Shown here in pieces: positions 1 to 9,170 of a stretch of 64,000 nucleotides of DNA (its first letter is position 1; the number at the start of each line of letters is the position of its first letter). The notes under the pieces were generated by a model. It did no database searches. It had not been told where the DNA came from and was given only the letters and a program-made list of their open reading frames with translations. The DNA is from Chloroflexota bacterium (GTDB lineage: Bacteria; Chloroflexota; UBA6077; SHYK01), in NCBI GenBank assembly GCA_035652535.1, contig DASRDP010000036.1, positions 29,009 to 93,008 on the forward strand. Direction: 5' to 3'. Made by a program: the position numbers and the translations under genes.

Positions 1-163
1 AACCGCCGCCCTGAAGGGCGGGCCCACAAACCGCCGCCCTGAAGGGCGGGCCCACAAACCGCCGCCCCGAAGGGCGGGCCCACAAACCGCCGCCCTGAAG
101 GGCGGGCCCAGAAACCGCCGCCCTGAAGGGCGGGCCCAGAAACCGCCGCCCTGAAGGGCGGGC
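1..163. repeat. Tandem array of 28-bp REP-like hairpin units
   Basis: Five complete and one partial copy of a 28-bp unit run head to tail. Each unit holds an inverted repeat with arms CCGCCCT and AGGGCGG around a GA loop. The third copy has a C for T change next to the loop; spacers vary only between CACA and CAGA. The array lies just downstream of the RAYT transposase gene (230-691, minus), and the same hairpin recurs in the 686-930 array on its other side. That is the arrangement expected for REP sequences of a REP-associated tyrosine transposase. The left edge is cut by the window, so the array may be longer. Confidence 0.9.
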
Positions 164-229
164 CGACGGCCGTGAACGCGCGACCAAGCTAGCCGGCTCG
201 CTTGTTCGCGAGCCGGCTCGAGTGGCGCC

Positions 230-691
230 CTAGGCATGCCCGAGGTCTCGCCCGCGAGTCTCTGCCACGTAGGGAGCCAATCCGATTCGGCCGAGCCACG
301 CATACTGTTGCTCTGGCAGGCCGAACTTACCGGGGTTTGCGCAGACGTACCGGCAGGCGCTATCCACTGCCGCGTCTGTCGTGAGTTGAGCCGCCTGGTA
401 CTCATCGGCCCACAGATGCTCGCTCCGCAAGTCGAGCTTGAGATCCTGGCACGCCAAGAACACCCGTCGCGACGACACTCCTTTCAGGTTATTGAGGACC
501 TTTGATCTTTCGTGTCCACTCGTTCCTGCGTTCAACACGATGTGGACATGATCTGGCATCACTGCCAGCGCCAATGCGCAATAACCATTGCGCTCTGTCA
601 CCTCGCGAATCGCTTCCGCGCAGACGAGAAGCAAATCCGGATCGGCGAACACCGGTCGCCTTCGATACGTTGAGAAGGTGATCAACCACAT
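230..691 (-). CDS. REP-associated tyrosine transposase (RAYT, IS200/Y1-like)
   Basis: A 153-residue Y1-transposase-like protein. It shows the HUH-type motif in MPDHVHIVL (H48, H50) that binds the metal, and a C-terminal CRYVCANPGKFGL segment whose Y115 is the likely DNA-attacking tyrosine. The family nicks single-stranded hairpin DNA; RAYTs act on REP hairpins dispersed in the genome. I chose the ATG at 691-689 because MWLITFSTYRRRPVF is the usual family N-terminus; the frame stays open upstream only because it runs into the repeats. Identical hairpins lie on both sides, supporting the RAYT rather than plain IS200 assignment. No second IS gene is present. Confidence 0.85.
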   Translation of the reverse strand: MWLITFSTYRRRPVFADPDLLLVCAEAIREVTERNGYCALALAVMPDHVHIVLNAGTSGHERSKVLNNLKGVSSRRVFLACQDLKLDLRSEHLWADEYQAAQLTTDAAVDSACRYVCANPGKFGLPEQQYAWLGRIGLAPYVAETRGRDLGHA

Positions 692-930
692 TTCGCCATC
701 CCTGGCCCGCCCTTCAGGGCGGCTTCCTCCTCCCGCCGCGGCGTCACCCACATTTCGCCATCCCTGGCCCGCCCTTCAGGGCGGCTCCCCGCTCCCGCCG
801 CGGCGTTACCCACATTTCGCCATCCCTGGCCCGCCCTTCAGGGCGGCTCCCTCCTCCCGCCGCGCCGTCACCCACATTTCGCCATCCCTGGCCCGCCCTG
901 AAGGGCGGCTTCCTCCTCCCGCCCGCGCGT
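686..930. repeat. Four 62-bp tandem repeats with REP hairpin
   Basis: A 62-bp unit is repeated with exact spacing, beginning at 686, 748, 810 and 872 (the CCACATTTCGCC landmark). Each unit contains the hairpin GCCCGCCCTTCAGGGCGGC; the last unit carries CTGAAG in the loop instead of CTTCAG, so the hairpin is flipped. The start of the RAYT gene lies inside the first unit, and the following units repeat its start codon region. Since 62 is not a multiple of three, the extra starts fall in different frames. It fills the gap between the transposase and the racemase-like gene. Confidence 0.9.
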
Positions 931-984
931 TGACGCCAATTTTGCGCATTCGTATAGTGCGCCCAGTGGAGGAGGTGCCGCGCC

Positions 985-1794
985 ATGCGAATTATGGTCC
1001 TGAACCAGACGCCGGAAGACCCAACAAATGGCGAATACGCGGAGCGCGTCATCCCGATCCTCCGCAGCTACGCGTCGCCCGGAACCGAAGTGGACCTCTG
1101 TTTCCCCGACGACTACCCGGGCGCCGCGCTCTCGCAGGTCATGAACAGCCAGGGAATCCGATCCGAGCTGGACTACCACGTCTCGACCCCGGCCCTGATC
1201 AAGAAGATCGTTTGGGCCCAGCAGAACGGCTACGACGCCGTCGTGCAGAGCAACAATTTCGACCCTGGCGTCGAGGCCGCGCGGTTCGCCGTTCGCATCC
1301 CGGTCATCGGGATCTGCCGCACCAGCGTGCATGTGGCGGCGAGCCTCGCCGATCGGATCGGCATCACCGTTCCGTTCGATCACTACGCGCTCCTCACGCG
1401 GCGGCTCCTGCAGAGCTACGGCCTCCTCCACCACGTGATCGACATCCGCTCCATGGCGCTGGGCGGCGTGCCGCGCGGCGAACAGGTGGCCGTTCAGAGG
1501 CCCATCATTTTCGAGCGAGCGGTGGAGCAGATGCGAGCCCTGGCGCGCGAGACGGGCGCGGAGTGCATCGTGCCCCTCGGGGGCGCCGTCATCCCTTACA
1601 TCGTGTCGCCCGTCGATCTGGAGCGGGAGGTGGGCGTGCCGGTGCTGAACCCGAAGGCGATCGGCATCTACGTCGCCGAGATGTGCGTGCGCGGCGGTAT
1701 GTCGCAGAGCCCGATCGCATATCCGGCTCCTCGGCTCGTGGCGGAGGACTTCGAGGCCTTCGCACATGCGCCAGCCGGGGCAGGGCGCGCATGA
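985..1794 (+). CDS. Asp/Glu/hydantoin racemase superfamily protein, cysteines missing
   Basis: A 269-residue protein of the Asp/Glu/hydantoin racemase fold. It starts MRIMVLNQTPED, has the FDPGVEAAR loop of the first half-site and GAECIVPLGGAVIP in the position of the second. Family members interconvert or isomerise small acids with two cysteines, one per half. Here the first aligns with N90 and the second with G200, so a classical two-cysteine racemase mechanism is unlikely. The stop overlaps the start of the glyoxalase-fold gene (ATGA), indicating co-translation. It could be a lyase, isomerase or decarboxylase of the same fold; the substrate is unknown. Confidence 0.75.
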   Translation: MRIMVLNQTPEDPTNGEYAERVIPILRSYASPGTEVDLCFPDDYPGAALSQVMNSQGIRSELDYHVSTPALIKKIVWAQQNGYDAVVQSNNFDPGVEAARFAVRIPVIGICRTSVHVAASLADRIGITVPFDHYALLTRRLLQSYGLLHHVIDIRSMALGGVPRGEQVAVQRPIIFERAVEQMRALARETGAECIVPLGGAVIPYIVSPVDLEREVGVPVLNPKAIGIYVAEMCVRGGMSQSPIAYPAPRLVAEDFEAFAHAPAGAGRA

Positions 1795-2264
1795 CCGACG
1801 CGCACGAACCCCCGGGCCTGTCCCACATCGGGCTTCGCACCGCGGACCTCGACCGCGCCGCGCGCTTCTACACGCGAGCGCTTCCGGGCGCTGTCCTACG
1901 GCGACGCGACGAGCCCGACCGCAGAGTCTGGGTGCGCGTGCTTGGCGTGACCCTGGAGATCGCAGAAGTGGCGGGCTGGAAGCCGCTGGACGAGGCGCAG
2001 CGCCGTGCGCTCCCACAGATTGGGCTGCTCGTCGGCCCACGGGAGCTGGACCAGATCGTCAACCGCCTCGACGCCGCCGGCGTTCCCCACCACGGACCTA
2101 CCCTCAAAATGGCCGGTCAGGCGGTGGGCGTCTACTTTTCCGACTGCGACGGGAACCCGTTCTCCCTCTCGTGTCCGGAGGGGTACCCGAGCGCCGGGTT
2201 GCCGCGAAACGCCCGGATGTGGTTCCCATCTCCGTGGACATGGGCGGAGCCGGTCGGCGACTGA
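1791..2264 (+). CDS. Glyoxalase/VOC superfamily protein
   Basis: A 157-residue VOC-fold protein. It begins with the typical LSHIGLRTADLDRAARFYTRAL strand-helix module (about residues 10-31) and ends with the second module VGVYFSDCDGNPFSLSCPEG. Such proteins are metal-dependent lyases, isomerases or dioxygenases. The first His of the metal site is present (H12 in SHIGL). The ATG overlaps the stop of the racemase-like gene by four bases, so the two are probably one operon acting on the same small substrate. The substrate cannot be inferred. Confidence 0.8.
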   Translation: MTDAHEPPGLSHIGLRTADLDRAARFYTRALPGAVLRRRDEPDRRVWVRVLGVTLEIAEVAGWKPLDEAQRRALPQIGLLVGPRELDQIVNRLDAAGVPHHGPTLKMAGQAVGVYFSDCDGNPFSLSCPEGYPSAGLPRNARMWFPSPWTWAEPVGD

Positions 2265-2314
2265 CCAGCGGGTCACGCTTGGGTCTCACGGCGGCCGCGG
2301 GCCCGGTGCTCGTG

Positions 2315-2320
2315 TATACT
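2315..2320 (+). promoter_or_regulatory. Possible -10 element (TATACT)
   Basis: TATACT, preceded by TG, lies 20 bases before the ATG at 2341. No convincing -35 box is seen 16-18 bases upstream. The same hexamer precedes other genes in this window (9115, 12027 and, on the minus strand, 28106), which adds some weight. Confidence 0.4.
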
Positions 2321-2340
2321 CCGGGCGCCTTCAGGAGACC

Positions 2341-4380
2341 ATGGTGGCCCACCTGCCACTTCGGATTGCCACTGTTTCGCCCGCCAACGGCAGCGGCGCT
2401 GACCATCCACCTGCCATCGTCTCGGGTGCCGTCCGCGCATGGCTCCGGGAGCGCCGGTCCGAGCCTTTCGCGGCGTGCGCCAGCATCCAGGGCGCCCCGG
2501 GCTACACGGAGGAGCTCCTCGCCGACGTCGAATCGGAGTTCCGCGCCTCTCCGCGCCTCTCCATCACCACGAGCCTGGGGCGCGCGATCCGCGTGGCCCA
2601 CGCCCATCTCGTCGAGGAGAATCGGCTGACCCTTCCCGACCAGCGGCGCTCGGCGTCGGCGGTGCTGGTCGCGGCGCGGCCCAACGGGGTGTACATCTCA
2701 CGCACCGGCACAGCAGTCGTCGGATCGATCCGGGCACGCGGCGTGTGGGCGCGCTCGGGCGATCCATCGCCCGTGCGCGCGGGCGTCGACGCACCCGGCA
2801 TTGGCCGCGCGGTTACCCCGAACGTGACCAGCGAGTTTTGCCCCCTCGAGCCGGGCGACGCCGTGCTGCTGCTCCCCGGTGTTTCGGTCACCGAAATCCC
2901 GGATGCGGACCTCGCCGCGGCGCTCCACGACCCTCTGGATCTGGACCGCGTCGCGGCCCTGCTCAAGACCGCACGCGGCGAGACCTGCGGCCTGGTGATC
3001 TGGTGTCCGAAGGAGGAGGACGAGATCAGCCCAGGCGGCGACTGGATCGACTGGATGCGCGCGACGCGCTCGCCGGACCGCCGGACTCAGAAGTCCGAGA
3101 GCCCCATCGCCGAGCGGCCGACCCCACCGTCGCCTCCGCCCGCGATTCACCGCTCGGCGACGTCTGTACCGCCGCCCCGACTTCGGTTCGGCAATCGGCC
3201 CCGGGACGTGCTCGACGCGCTGGAACGAATCCGCACGGTGGCATCGGCGGCGCCGATGCTCGCGCGCTGGGTTCAACTGCCGCAGCTGGCCATGCTGCTG
3301 GCCGCGCTCGTGGTGGCGTTCTTCGTGGTGCGGACCGTGGCCGGCATCGCGGGAATCGGAGTGGACCACACCGTCGCCGACGCCCGCAGCATCGTGAAAG
3401 AGGCTGAGGCGAATCCGGACCCCACGGTCGCTTCGGCCCTGTTGGCGGACGCCATCGCGATCCTGGAACCGCGGGCGGCGCACGACGAAGACGCGCGGGC
3501 GGTGCTCCAGGAGGCGCGCGATGATCTCGACCGCATCCGCAACATCGTGCGCGTCACCCGGGTCACGACGTACAGCTTCGAGGTCGACCCTGCATTCCGA
3601 CCGGTCGGTCTGTGGAATACGGACTCGGGCACGTACATTCTGGACCTGGGCGGACAGCTCCTGTACCGCTTTGACCAGAGTGCGGCGAGCCTCAAGATGG
3701 CGCTTCGACCCAACGACATGCTGGCCGGGCAGCCCCTTGGACAGTTCGTCACTGCCGCATGGTCGCCGGCGCGCGGCGTGGAGAGCCAGGGTCAGCTCGT
3801 GCTCATGGATACGCTGCGCAGCTTCGTCACCCTGGACGCGACGGGATCGACCGCCCAGCGCTGGTGGCCAGCGGACAACGCCGCATGGAAGCGCCCCGGC
3901 CCCTCCGCGGCGACGTACGACGACTTCTACTTTCTCGACACGGACCGCGCCGAGGTCTGGCGCTATCCGGCTCGGCTCCCCGGCGCCGCGGGCACCGTCG
4001 TCGCGACGGCCGCGGATGAGCCGCAGCTCGGCTCGGCGCTGGACTTGGCGACGGACGGAAATCTCTACGTGCTGCTTCCGGACGCCACCATCGCCAAGCT
4101 CGCTCCATCCGGGGGCGTCTTGCCGTTCGATGCCACCGTCCCCGACCAGCCCCTCACGGCGCCCGTCGCGCTCTTCGCACACCCGGATCTGGACGGCGTG
4201 TGGGCACTGGAGCCATCCGCGTCGCGCGTCGTCGAGTTCACGAGCGCGGGGGCATACGTGAGGCAGTACGTCTTCCCTCCCGACATGCTGCGGAATGCCA
4301 TAGCGCTGAACGTCGACGCGGACTCTCAGGAGCTGCGCATCTTGACTCCGCAACAGATGGTGCTGGTACAACTAAGCTAG
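2341..4380 (+). CDS. Membrane-anchored protein: degenerate PP2C-like domain, TM helix, beta-propeller
   Basis: A 679-residue protein with an AGGAG ribosome site six bases before the ATG. Residues 1-235 resemble a PP2C-type phosphatase (the SASAVLVAARPNGVYISRTGTA stretch aligns with the strand that normally carries GDSR), but the acidic metal ligands are not evident, suggesting a non-catalytic domain. A Pro-rich linker follows (about 250-300), then one membrane helix (about 317-342), a short alpha-helical segment, and a C-terminal repeat-rich region (about 400-679) with NHL/propeller-like blades such as LDLATDGNLYVLLPDATIAKL. The topology suggests a cytoplasmic pseudo-phosphatase coupled to an outside sensor. 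It lies upstream of tsaD with a 68-base gap. Confidence 0.6.
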   Translation: MVAHLPLRIATVSPANGSGADHPPAIVSGAVRAWLRERRSEPFAACASIQGAPGYTEELLADVESEFRASPRLSITTSLGRAIRVAHAHLVEENRLTLPDQRRSASAVLVAARPNGVYISRTGTAVVGSIRARGVWARSGDPSPVRAGVDAPGIGRAVTPNVTSEFCPLEPGDAVLLLPGVSVTEIPDADLAAALHDPLDLDRVAALLKTARGETCGLVIWCPKEEDEISPGGDWIDWMRATRSPDRRTQKSESPIAERPTPPSPPPAIHRSATSVPPPRLRFGNRPRDVLDALERIRTVASAAPMLARWVQLPQLAMLLAALVVAFFVVRTVAGIAGIGVDHTVADARSIVKEAEANPDPTVASALLADAIAILEPRAAHDEDARAVLQEARDDLDRIRNIVRVTRVTTYSFEVDPAFRPVGLWNTDSGTYILDLGGQLLYRFDQSAASLKMALRPNDMLAGQPLGQFVTAAWSPARGVESQGQLVLMDTLRSFVTLDATGSTAQRWWPADNAAWKRPGPSAATYDDFYFLDTDRAEVWRYPARLPGAAGTVVATAADEPQLGSALDLATDGNLYVLLPDATIAKLAPSGGVLPFDATVPDQPLTAPVALFAHPDLDGVWALEPSASRVVEFTSAGAYVRQYVFPPDMLRNAIALNVDADSQELRILTPQQMVLVQLS

Positions 4381-4448
4381 CGAACCACCACCCCTCAATG
4401 GCGAGAAGACGCCCTCCCCCTTCGTGCGGAGGGAAGCGGGATCTCCAG

Positions 4449-5471
4449 ATGACGCGCGTGCTGGCAATCGAAAGCTCCTGCGACGAGACTGCCGCCGCCG
4501 TCGTGCGCGACGGCCGGTGGATCGAGGGGGACGCGGTCGCGAGCCAAATCGCGTTGCACCGTCCGTACGGCGGCGTCGTCCCGGAAGTAGCATCGCGCGC
4601 CCACGTGCAGGCATTGCTCCCGGTCATCCACGATGCGATGGAGCAGGCGGAGGTCGGCTGGAGCGACATCGACGTCATCGCCGCCACCCGCGGGCCTGGG
4701 CTCGCCGGGTCCCTGCTCATTGGGTTCAACTGTGCCAAGGCCCTCGCCTTCGGCAGAGAGCTGCCCTTCGTCGCCGTCAACCACCTCGAGGGGCACATCT
4801 ACGCGAACTGGCTGGCGCCGTCCACGGCCGAAGCTACACCGCCGCCCGCGCCGGAGTTTCCCCTGCTCTGCCTCGTCGTCTCCGGCGGCCACAGCGATAT
4901 GGTTCTGATGCGGAGTCACGGCGACCTCACGCGACTCGGCCACACGCGGGACGACGCCGCGGGTGAGGCGTTCGATAAAGTCGCGCGGATCCTCGGCCTC
5001 GGGTTTCCCGGCGGACCTGCCATCCAGGCGGCTGCCGAGCTTGGAGACCCGTCTCGATATCCCCTTGCCCGGGCCTGGCTGAAGGGGAGCCACGACTTTA
5101 GCTTCAGCGGTGTCAAGACCGCGGTGCTGCGCCTGACGCAGTCCTTCGGGGACGGGCCCATTCCCGTTGCGGACATCGCGGCGGCGTTCCAGGAGTCGGT
5201 CGCCGATGTCCTCTCCGCGAAGACGGCCCAGGCGGCGGAGGAGTTCGGCGCGCGGCAGGTCGCGGTCGCGGGCGGTGTCGCGGCCAACTCGCGCCTGCGG
5301 GCGATGGTGGCCGAGCGCTCAGCAGTTCCGGTATTGCTGCCGTCGCTGCGCTATTGCACCGACAACGCCGCCATGATCGCGAGCGCGGGCTATTTTCGAT
5401 ACCGCGACGGCGCCCGCGCCGATCTCGACACGGACGTGTCGGCGAACTTGCCCATCGCCACCTCTGGTTAG
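4449..5471 (+). CDS. tsaD: tRNA N6-adenosine threonylcarbamoyltransferase TsaD
   Basis: A 340-residue protein of normal family length. TsaD transfers threonylcarbamoyl from TC-AMP to A37 of ANN-decoding tRNAs, with TsaB and TsaE. Visible signatures are the N-terminal IESSCDETAAAVV, the iron-binding HLEGH (H112, H116), the ATP loop SGGHSDMV, the GEAFDKVARILGLGFPGGP stretch and the C-terminal CTDNAAMIASAG with its metal Asp. The ATG was chosen because MTRVLAIESS is the usual N-terminus. TsaB and TsaE are not in the window. The gene lies just upstream of the groESL promoter. Confidence 0.97.
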   Translation: MTRVLAIESSCDETAAAVVRDGRWIEGDAVASQIALHRPYGGVVPEVASRAHVQALLPVIHDAMEQAEVGWSDIDVIAATRGPGLAGSLLIGFNCAKALAFGRELPFVAVNHLEGHIYANWLAPSTAEATPPPAPEFPLLCLVVSGGHSDMVLMRSHGDLTRLGHTRDDAAGEAFDKVARILGLGFPGGPAIQAAAELGDPSRYPLARAWLKGSHDFSFSGVKTAVLRLTQSFGDGPIPVADIAAAFQESVADVLSAKTAQAAEEFGARQVAVAGGVAANSRLRAMVAERSAVPVLLPSLRYCTDNAAMIASAGYFRYRDGARADLDTDVSANLPIATSG

Positions 5472-5576
5472 CGCCGTCACCACGGCGCAGGGCGCCACGC
5501 ATGCGTTCCGACCAGCGGTTCCTTCCGACCTGCGCACGCGTCGGAAGCCCGTGTCCGTGGAAGTCGCCTCGGCTCC

Positions 5577-5605
5577 TTGCGCGCATCCGGGCCTTTCGCT
5601 AACAT
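5577..5605 (+). promoter_or_regulatory. groESL promoter (-35 TTGCGC, -10 TAACAT)
   Basis: TTGCGC (5577-5582) and TAACAT (5600-5605) are separated by 17 bases, an acceptable housekeeping sigma promoter. The CIRCE operator starts 11 bases after the -10, so a bound repressor would cover the transcription start. The placement is what makes this pair credible; the hexamers alone match consensus only partly. Confidence 0.6.
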
Positions 5606-5616
5606 ATCGGTTGGCG

Positions 5617-5643
5617 TTAGCACTCTGTGCAGTGGAGTGCTAA
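5617..5643 (+). promoter_or_regulatory. CIRCE operator (HrcA binding site)
   Basis: TTAGCACTC, nine bases, GAGTGCTAA: a perfect match to the CIRCE consensus. It lies between the promoter and groES, 66 bases before the groES ATG. HrcA represses class I heat-shock genes through this site, and GroEL feeds back on HrcA. hrcA itself is not in the window. Confidence 0.97.
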
Positions 5644-5709
5644 ACCCGTGGCCGGCCCGGTGCCGGACCGTGGCTCCCCAGATTATGTCGCGTAGGAGGA
5701 TGACGCGTT

Positions 5710-6000
5710 ATGGCCAAATTGCAGCCGCTCGGCGACCGGGTTGTCATCAAGCCGATGTCCCGCGAGGAAGTGACCAAGAGCGGCATTGTGCTGCCTGACA
5801 CAGCCCAGGAAAAGCCGCAGGAGGGCGAAGTCATCGCCGTTGGCCCGGGACGAACCCTCGAAAACGGTCAGCGCCAACCGATCGAGATGAAGGAGGGCGA
5901 TCGCGTCCTGTTCTCCAAGTATGCCGGCACGGAGTTCAAGCTCGACGAGGACGAGCTCCTCGTGCTCTCCGAGCGGGACGTGCTGGCCCTCGTTCAATAA
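5710..6000 (+). CDS. groES: Co-chaperonin GroES
   Basis: A 96-residue co-chaperonin, the usual length. It caps the GroEL cage. The N-terminal [17 protein letters not shown], the mobile loop around [15 protein letters not shown] and the GEVIAVGPG roof motif are all present, ending in the typical [13 protein letters not shown] strong ribosome site (TAGGAGGA) precedes the ATG. It is the first gene of the CIRCE-controlled groES-groEL operon, 57 bases ahead of groEL. Confidence 0.98.
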   Translation: MAKLQPLGDRVVIKPMSREEVTKSGIVLPDTAQEKPQEGEVIAVGPGRTLENGQRQPIEMKEGDRVLFSKYAGTEFKLDEDELLVLSERDVLALVQ

Positions 6001-6048
6001 CGCGTGTGGGAATCGAAGTTTCGGGCGCCCGAGCCCGAGAAGCAGTGA

Positions 6049-7683
<1,635 letters not shown>

Positions 7684-7693
7684 CGTGATCGGT

Positions 7694-7723
7694 GGGCGCT
7701 CCCGCCCGTTGGCGGGAGCGCCC
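7694..7723 (+). terminator. Hairpin terminator after groEL
   Basis: A perfect 13-bp stem (GGGCGCTCCCGCC with its complement) closed by a CGTT loop begins 11 bases after the groEL stop. No T-run follows, so termination may be imperfect or need Rho, but position and stability fit the end of the groESL operon. Confidence 0.75.
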
Positions 7724-7740
7724 AAGATTGGGGTGAACGA

Positions 7741-9006
7741 ATGCTCTCCACGGAAGAGAACGCGCTGCTGACCCGCACCGGCCCGGGCACGCCGATGGGA
7801 GAGCTGTTTCGGCGGTTTTGGCTCCCCGCCCTCCTCTCCGAGGAGCTACCCAATTCGGACTGTCCTCCGATCCGGCTGCGCCTGCTCTGCGAGGACCTCG
7901 TTGCCTTTCGCGACTCAACAGGGCGCGTGGGAATCCTCGGGGCCCACTGCCCGCACCGAGGCGCGTCGCTCTTCTTCGGCCGCAACGAAGAGCGCGGGCT
8001 GCGTTGCGTCTACCATGGCTGGAAGTTCGACGCGGACGGCCATTGCGTCGACATGCCCAACGAGCCACCGGAGAGCAATTTCAAGGACAAAGTTCACGCT
8101 CCCTCCTACCCCACCCGCGAGCGTGCCGGCCTCATCTGGATCTACATGGGCCCCGCCGACCGGCGTCCATCGCTACCGGAGCTGGAGTGGGCGCGCGTGC
8201 CCGACGACCATCGGCTCGTCGCCAAGTGGCTCCAGGAAACCAATTACCTCCAGGGCTTCGAGGGCGACATTGACACGTCTCACGCATCGTTCCTGCACAC
8301 CTATCTCGACCCCAGCCAATCGCCGGGCGACCGGACCATTCGCCCCGACCTCAAGGCCGCCGACCGAGCGCCCAAAATCATCGTGGATCAGACGGACTAC
8401 GGCTTTCGCTATGGGGCAAAGCGGCGCGTGGGCGACGGGACCTTCAACTGGCGGATCACCCAGTGGCTCATGCCAACGTACAGTCTGATCGGCTTTATCG
8501 ACTTCCCCGCCAACGGTCGCTGCTGGATCCCCATCGACGACGAACACACCTGGACATTCTTTTTCCACTTCCACCCCGAGCGGCCACTCACTGAGAAGGA
8601 GCGGGCAAGCTTCGCCTCGGGGCGCGCCTTCCCACCGCACCTCATCCCGGGCACCTATCGTCCGCTGCGCAACCGGGAGAACGAGTACATGCTGGACCGC
8701 GAGCTGCAGCGCACCTCGACGTACACGGGCATCTACGGGGTCAACGATCAGGACCGGGCCATCCAGGAGAGCATGGGCGCCATCTACGACCGAACACAGG
8801 AGCACCTGGCGACCGCCGACACCGCCGTGATTGCCGCACGCCGGCGGCTCATCCAGGCGGTGCGCGACCTTCAGCGCGGCATCGAGCCGTATCCCGCATC
8901 CCACGGCGACCTGTACCACGTGCGGGCGCTGGACGCGGTCACCAACCACGATGACATGCGCGCGCTGCTCGCCGACTTCGGGGACCGCGTCGTCGCGAGC
9001 GTTTGA
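7741..9006 (+). CDS. Rieske [2Fe-2S] aromatic ring-hydroxylating oxygenase, phthalate-dioxygenase-like
   Basis: A 421-residue oxygenase alpha subunit. The Rieske cluster ligands are C70/H72 (CPHRGASL) and C89/H92 (CVYHGWKFD). The mononuclear iron motif is in GDIDTSHASFLH (H181, H186, with an Asp further on). Family members use NAD(P)H-derived electrons through a separate reductase to hydroxylate aromatic substrates. The N-terminus STEENALLTRTGPGTP matches that of the second oxygenase at 50808, so the two are paralogues. No reductase or ferredoxin gene is adjacent; it must borrow one. The substrate is unknown. Confidence 0.9.
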   Translation: MLSTEENALLTRTGPGTPMGELFRRFWLPALLSEELPNSDCPPIRLRLLCEDLVAFRDSTGRVGILGAHCPHRGASLFFGRNEERGLRCVYHGWKFDADGHCVDMPNEPPESNFKDKVHAPSYPTRERAGLIWIYMGPADRRPSLPELEWARVPDDHRLVAKWLQETNYLQGFEGDIDTSHASFLHTYLDPSQSPGDRTIRPDLKAADRAPKIIVDQTDYGFRYGAKRRVGDGTFNWRITQWLMPTYSLIGFIDFPANGRCWIPIDDEHTWTFFFHFHPERPLTEKERASFASGRAFPPHLIPGTYRPLRNRENEYMLDRELQRTSTYTGIYGVNDQDRAIQESMGAIYDRTQEHLATADTAVIAARRRLIQAVRDLQRGIEPYPASHGDLYHVRALDAVTNHDDMRALLADFGDRVVASV

Positions 9007-9023
9007 CGATGTGTGGAGCGGTG

Positions 9024-9071
9024 CTCTCTGGCGCCACGTCTCTCTGGCGCCACGTCTCTCTGGCGCCGCGT
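9024..9071. repeat. Three 16-bp tandem repeats
   Basis: CTCTCTGGCGCCACGT is repeated three times without gaps; the third copy has one change (GCGT for ACGT). Each contains a GGCGCC palindrome. It lies 17 bases after the Rieske oxygenase stop and upstream of the kinase promoter. The function is unknown; it could be simple slippage or a binding-site array. Confidence 0.8.
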
Positions 9072-9114
9072 GACGTCGCGGGTCCGTGCGTGCGGGGATT
9101 CACAGAGCCTTATG

Positions 9115-9120
9115 TATACT
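9115..9120 (+). promoter_or_regulatory. Possible -10 element for the kinase operon
   Basis: TATACT, preceded by TG, lies 50 bases before the kinase ATG. No clear -35 box is found at the correct spacing. Confidence 0.4.
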
Positions 9121-9170
9121 GACTAAAGAGCCGTTCGCATAGCCTCATCCGTACCCCTTTTGGCGGATGC

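Noticed and set aside
1..163. Possible CRISPR array
   Set aside because: The 28-bp copies are directly contiguous with no unique spacers, contain a palindrome and lie beside a RAYT, so they are REP-type repeats.
4381..4448. Small gene between the propeller protein and tsaD
   Set aside because: Only 67 bases, a weak repeat-like CCTCCCCCTTCGTGCGGAGGG hairpin and no start/stop pair with coding character.
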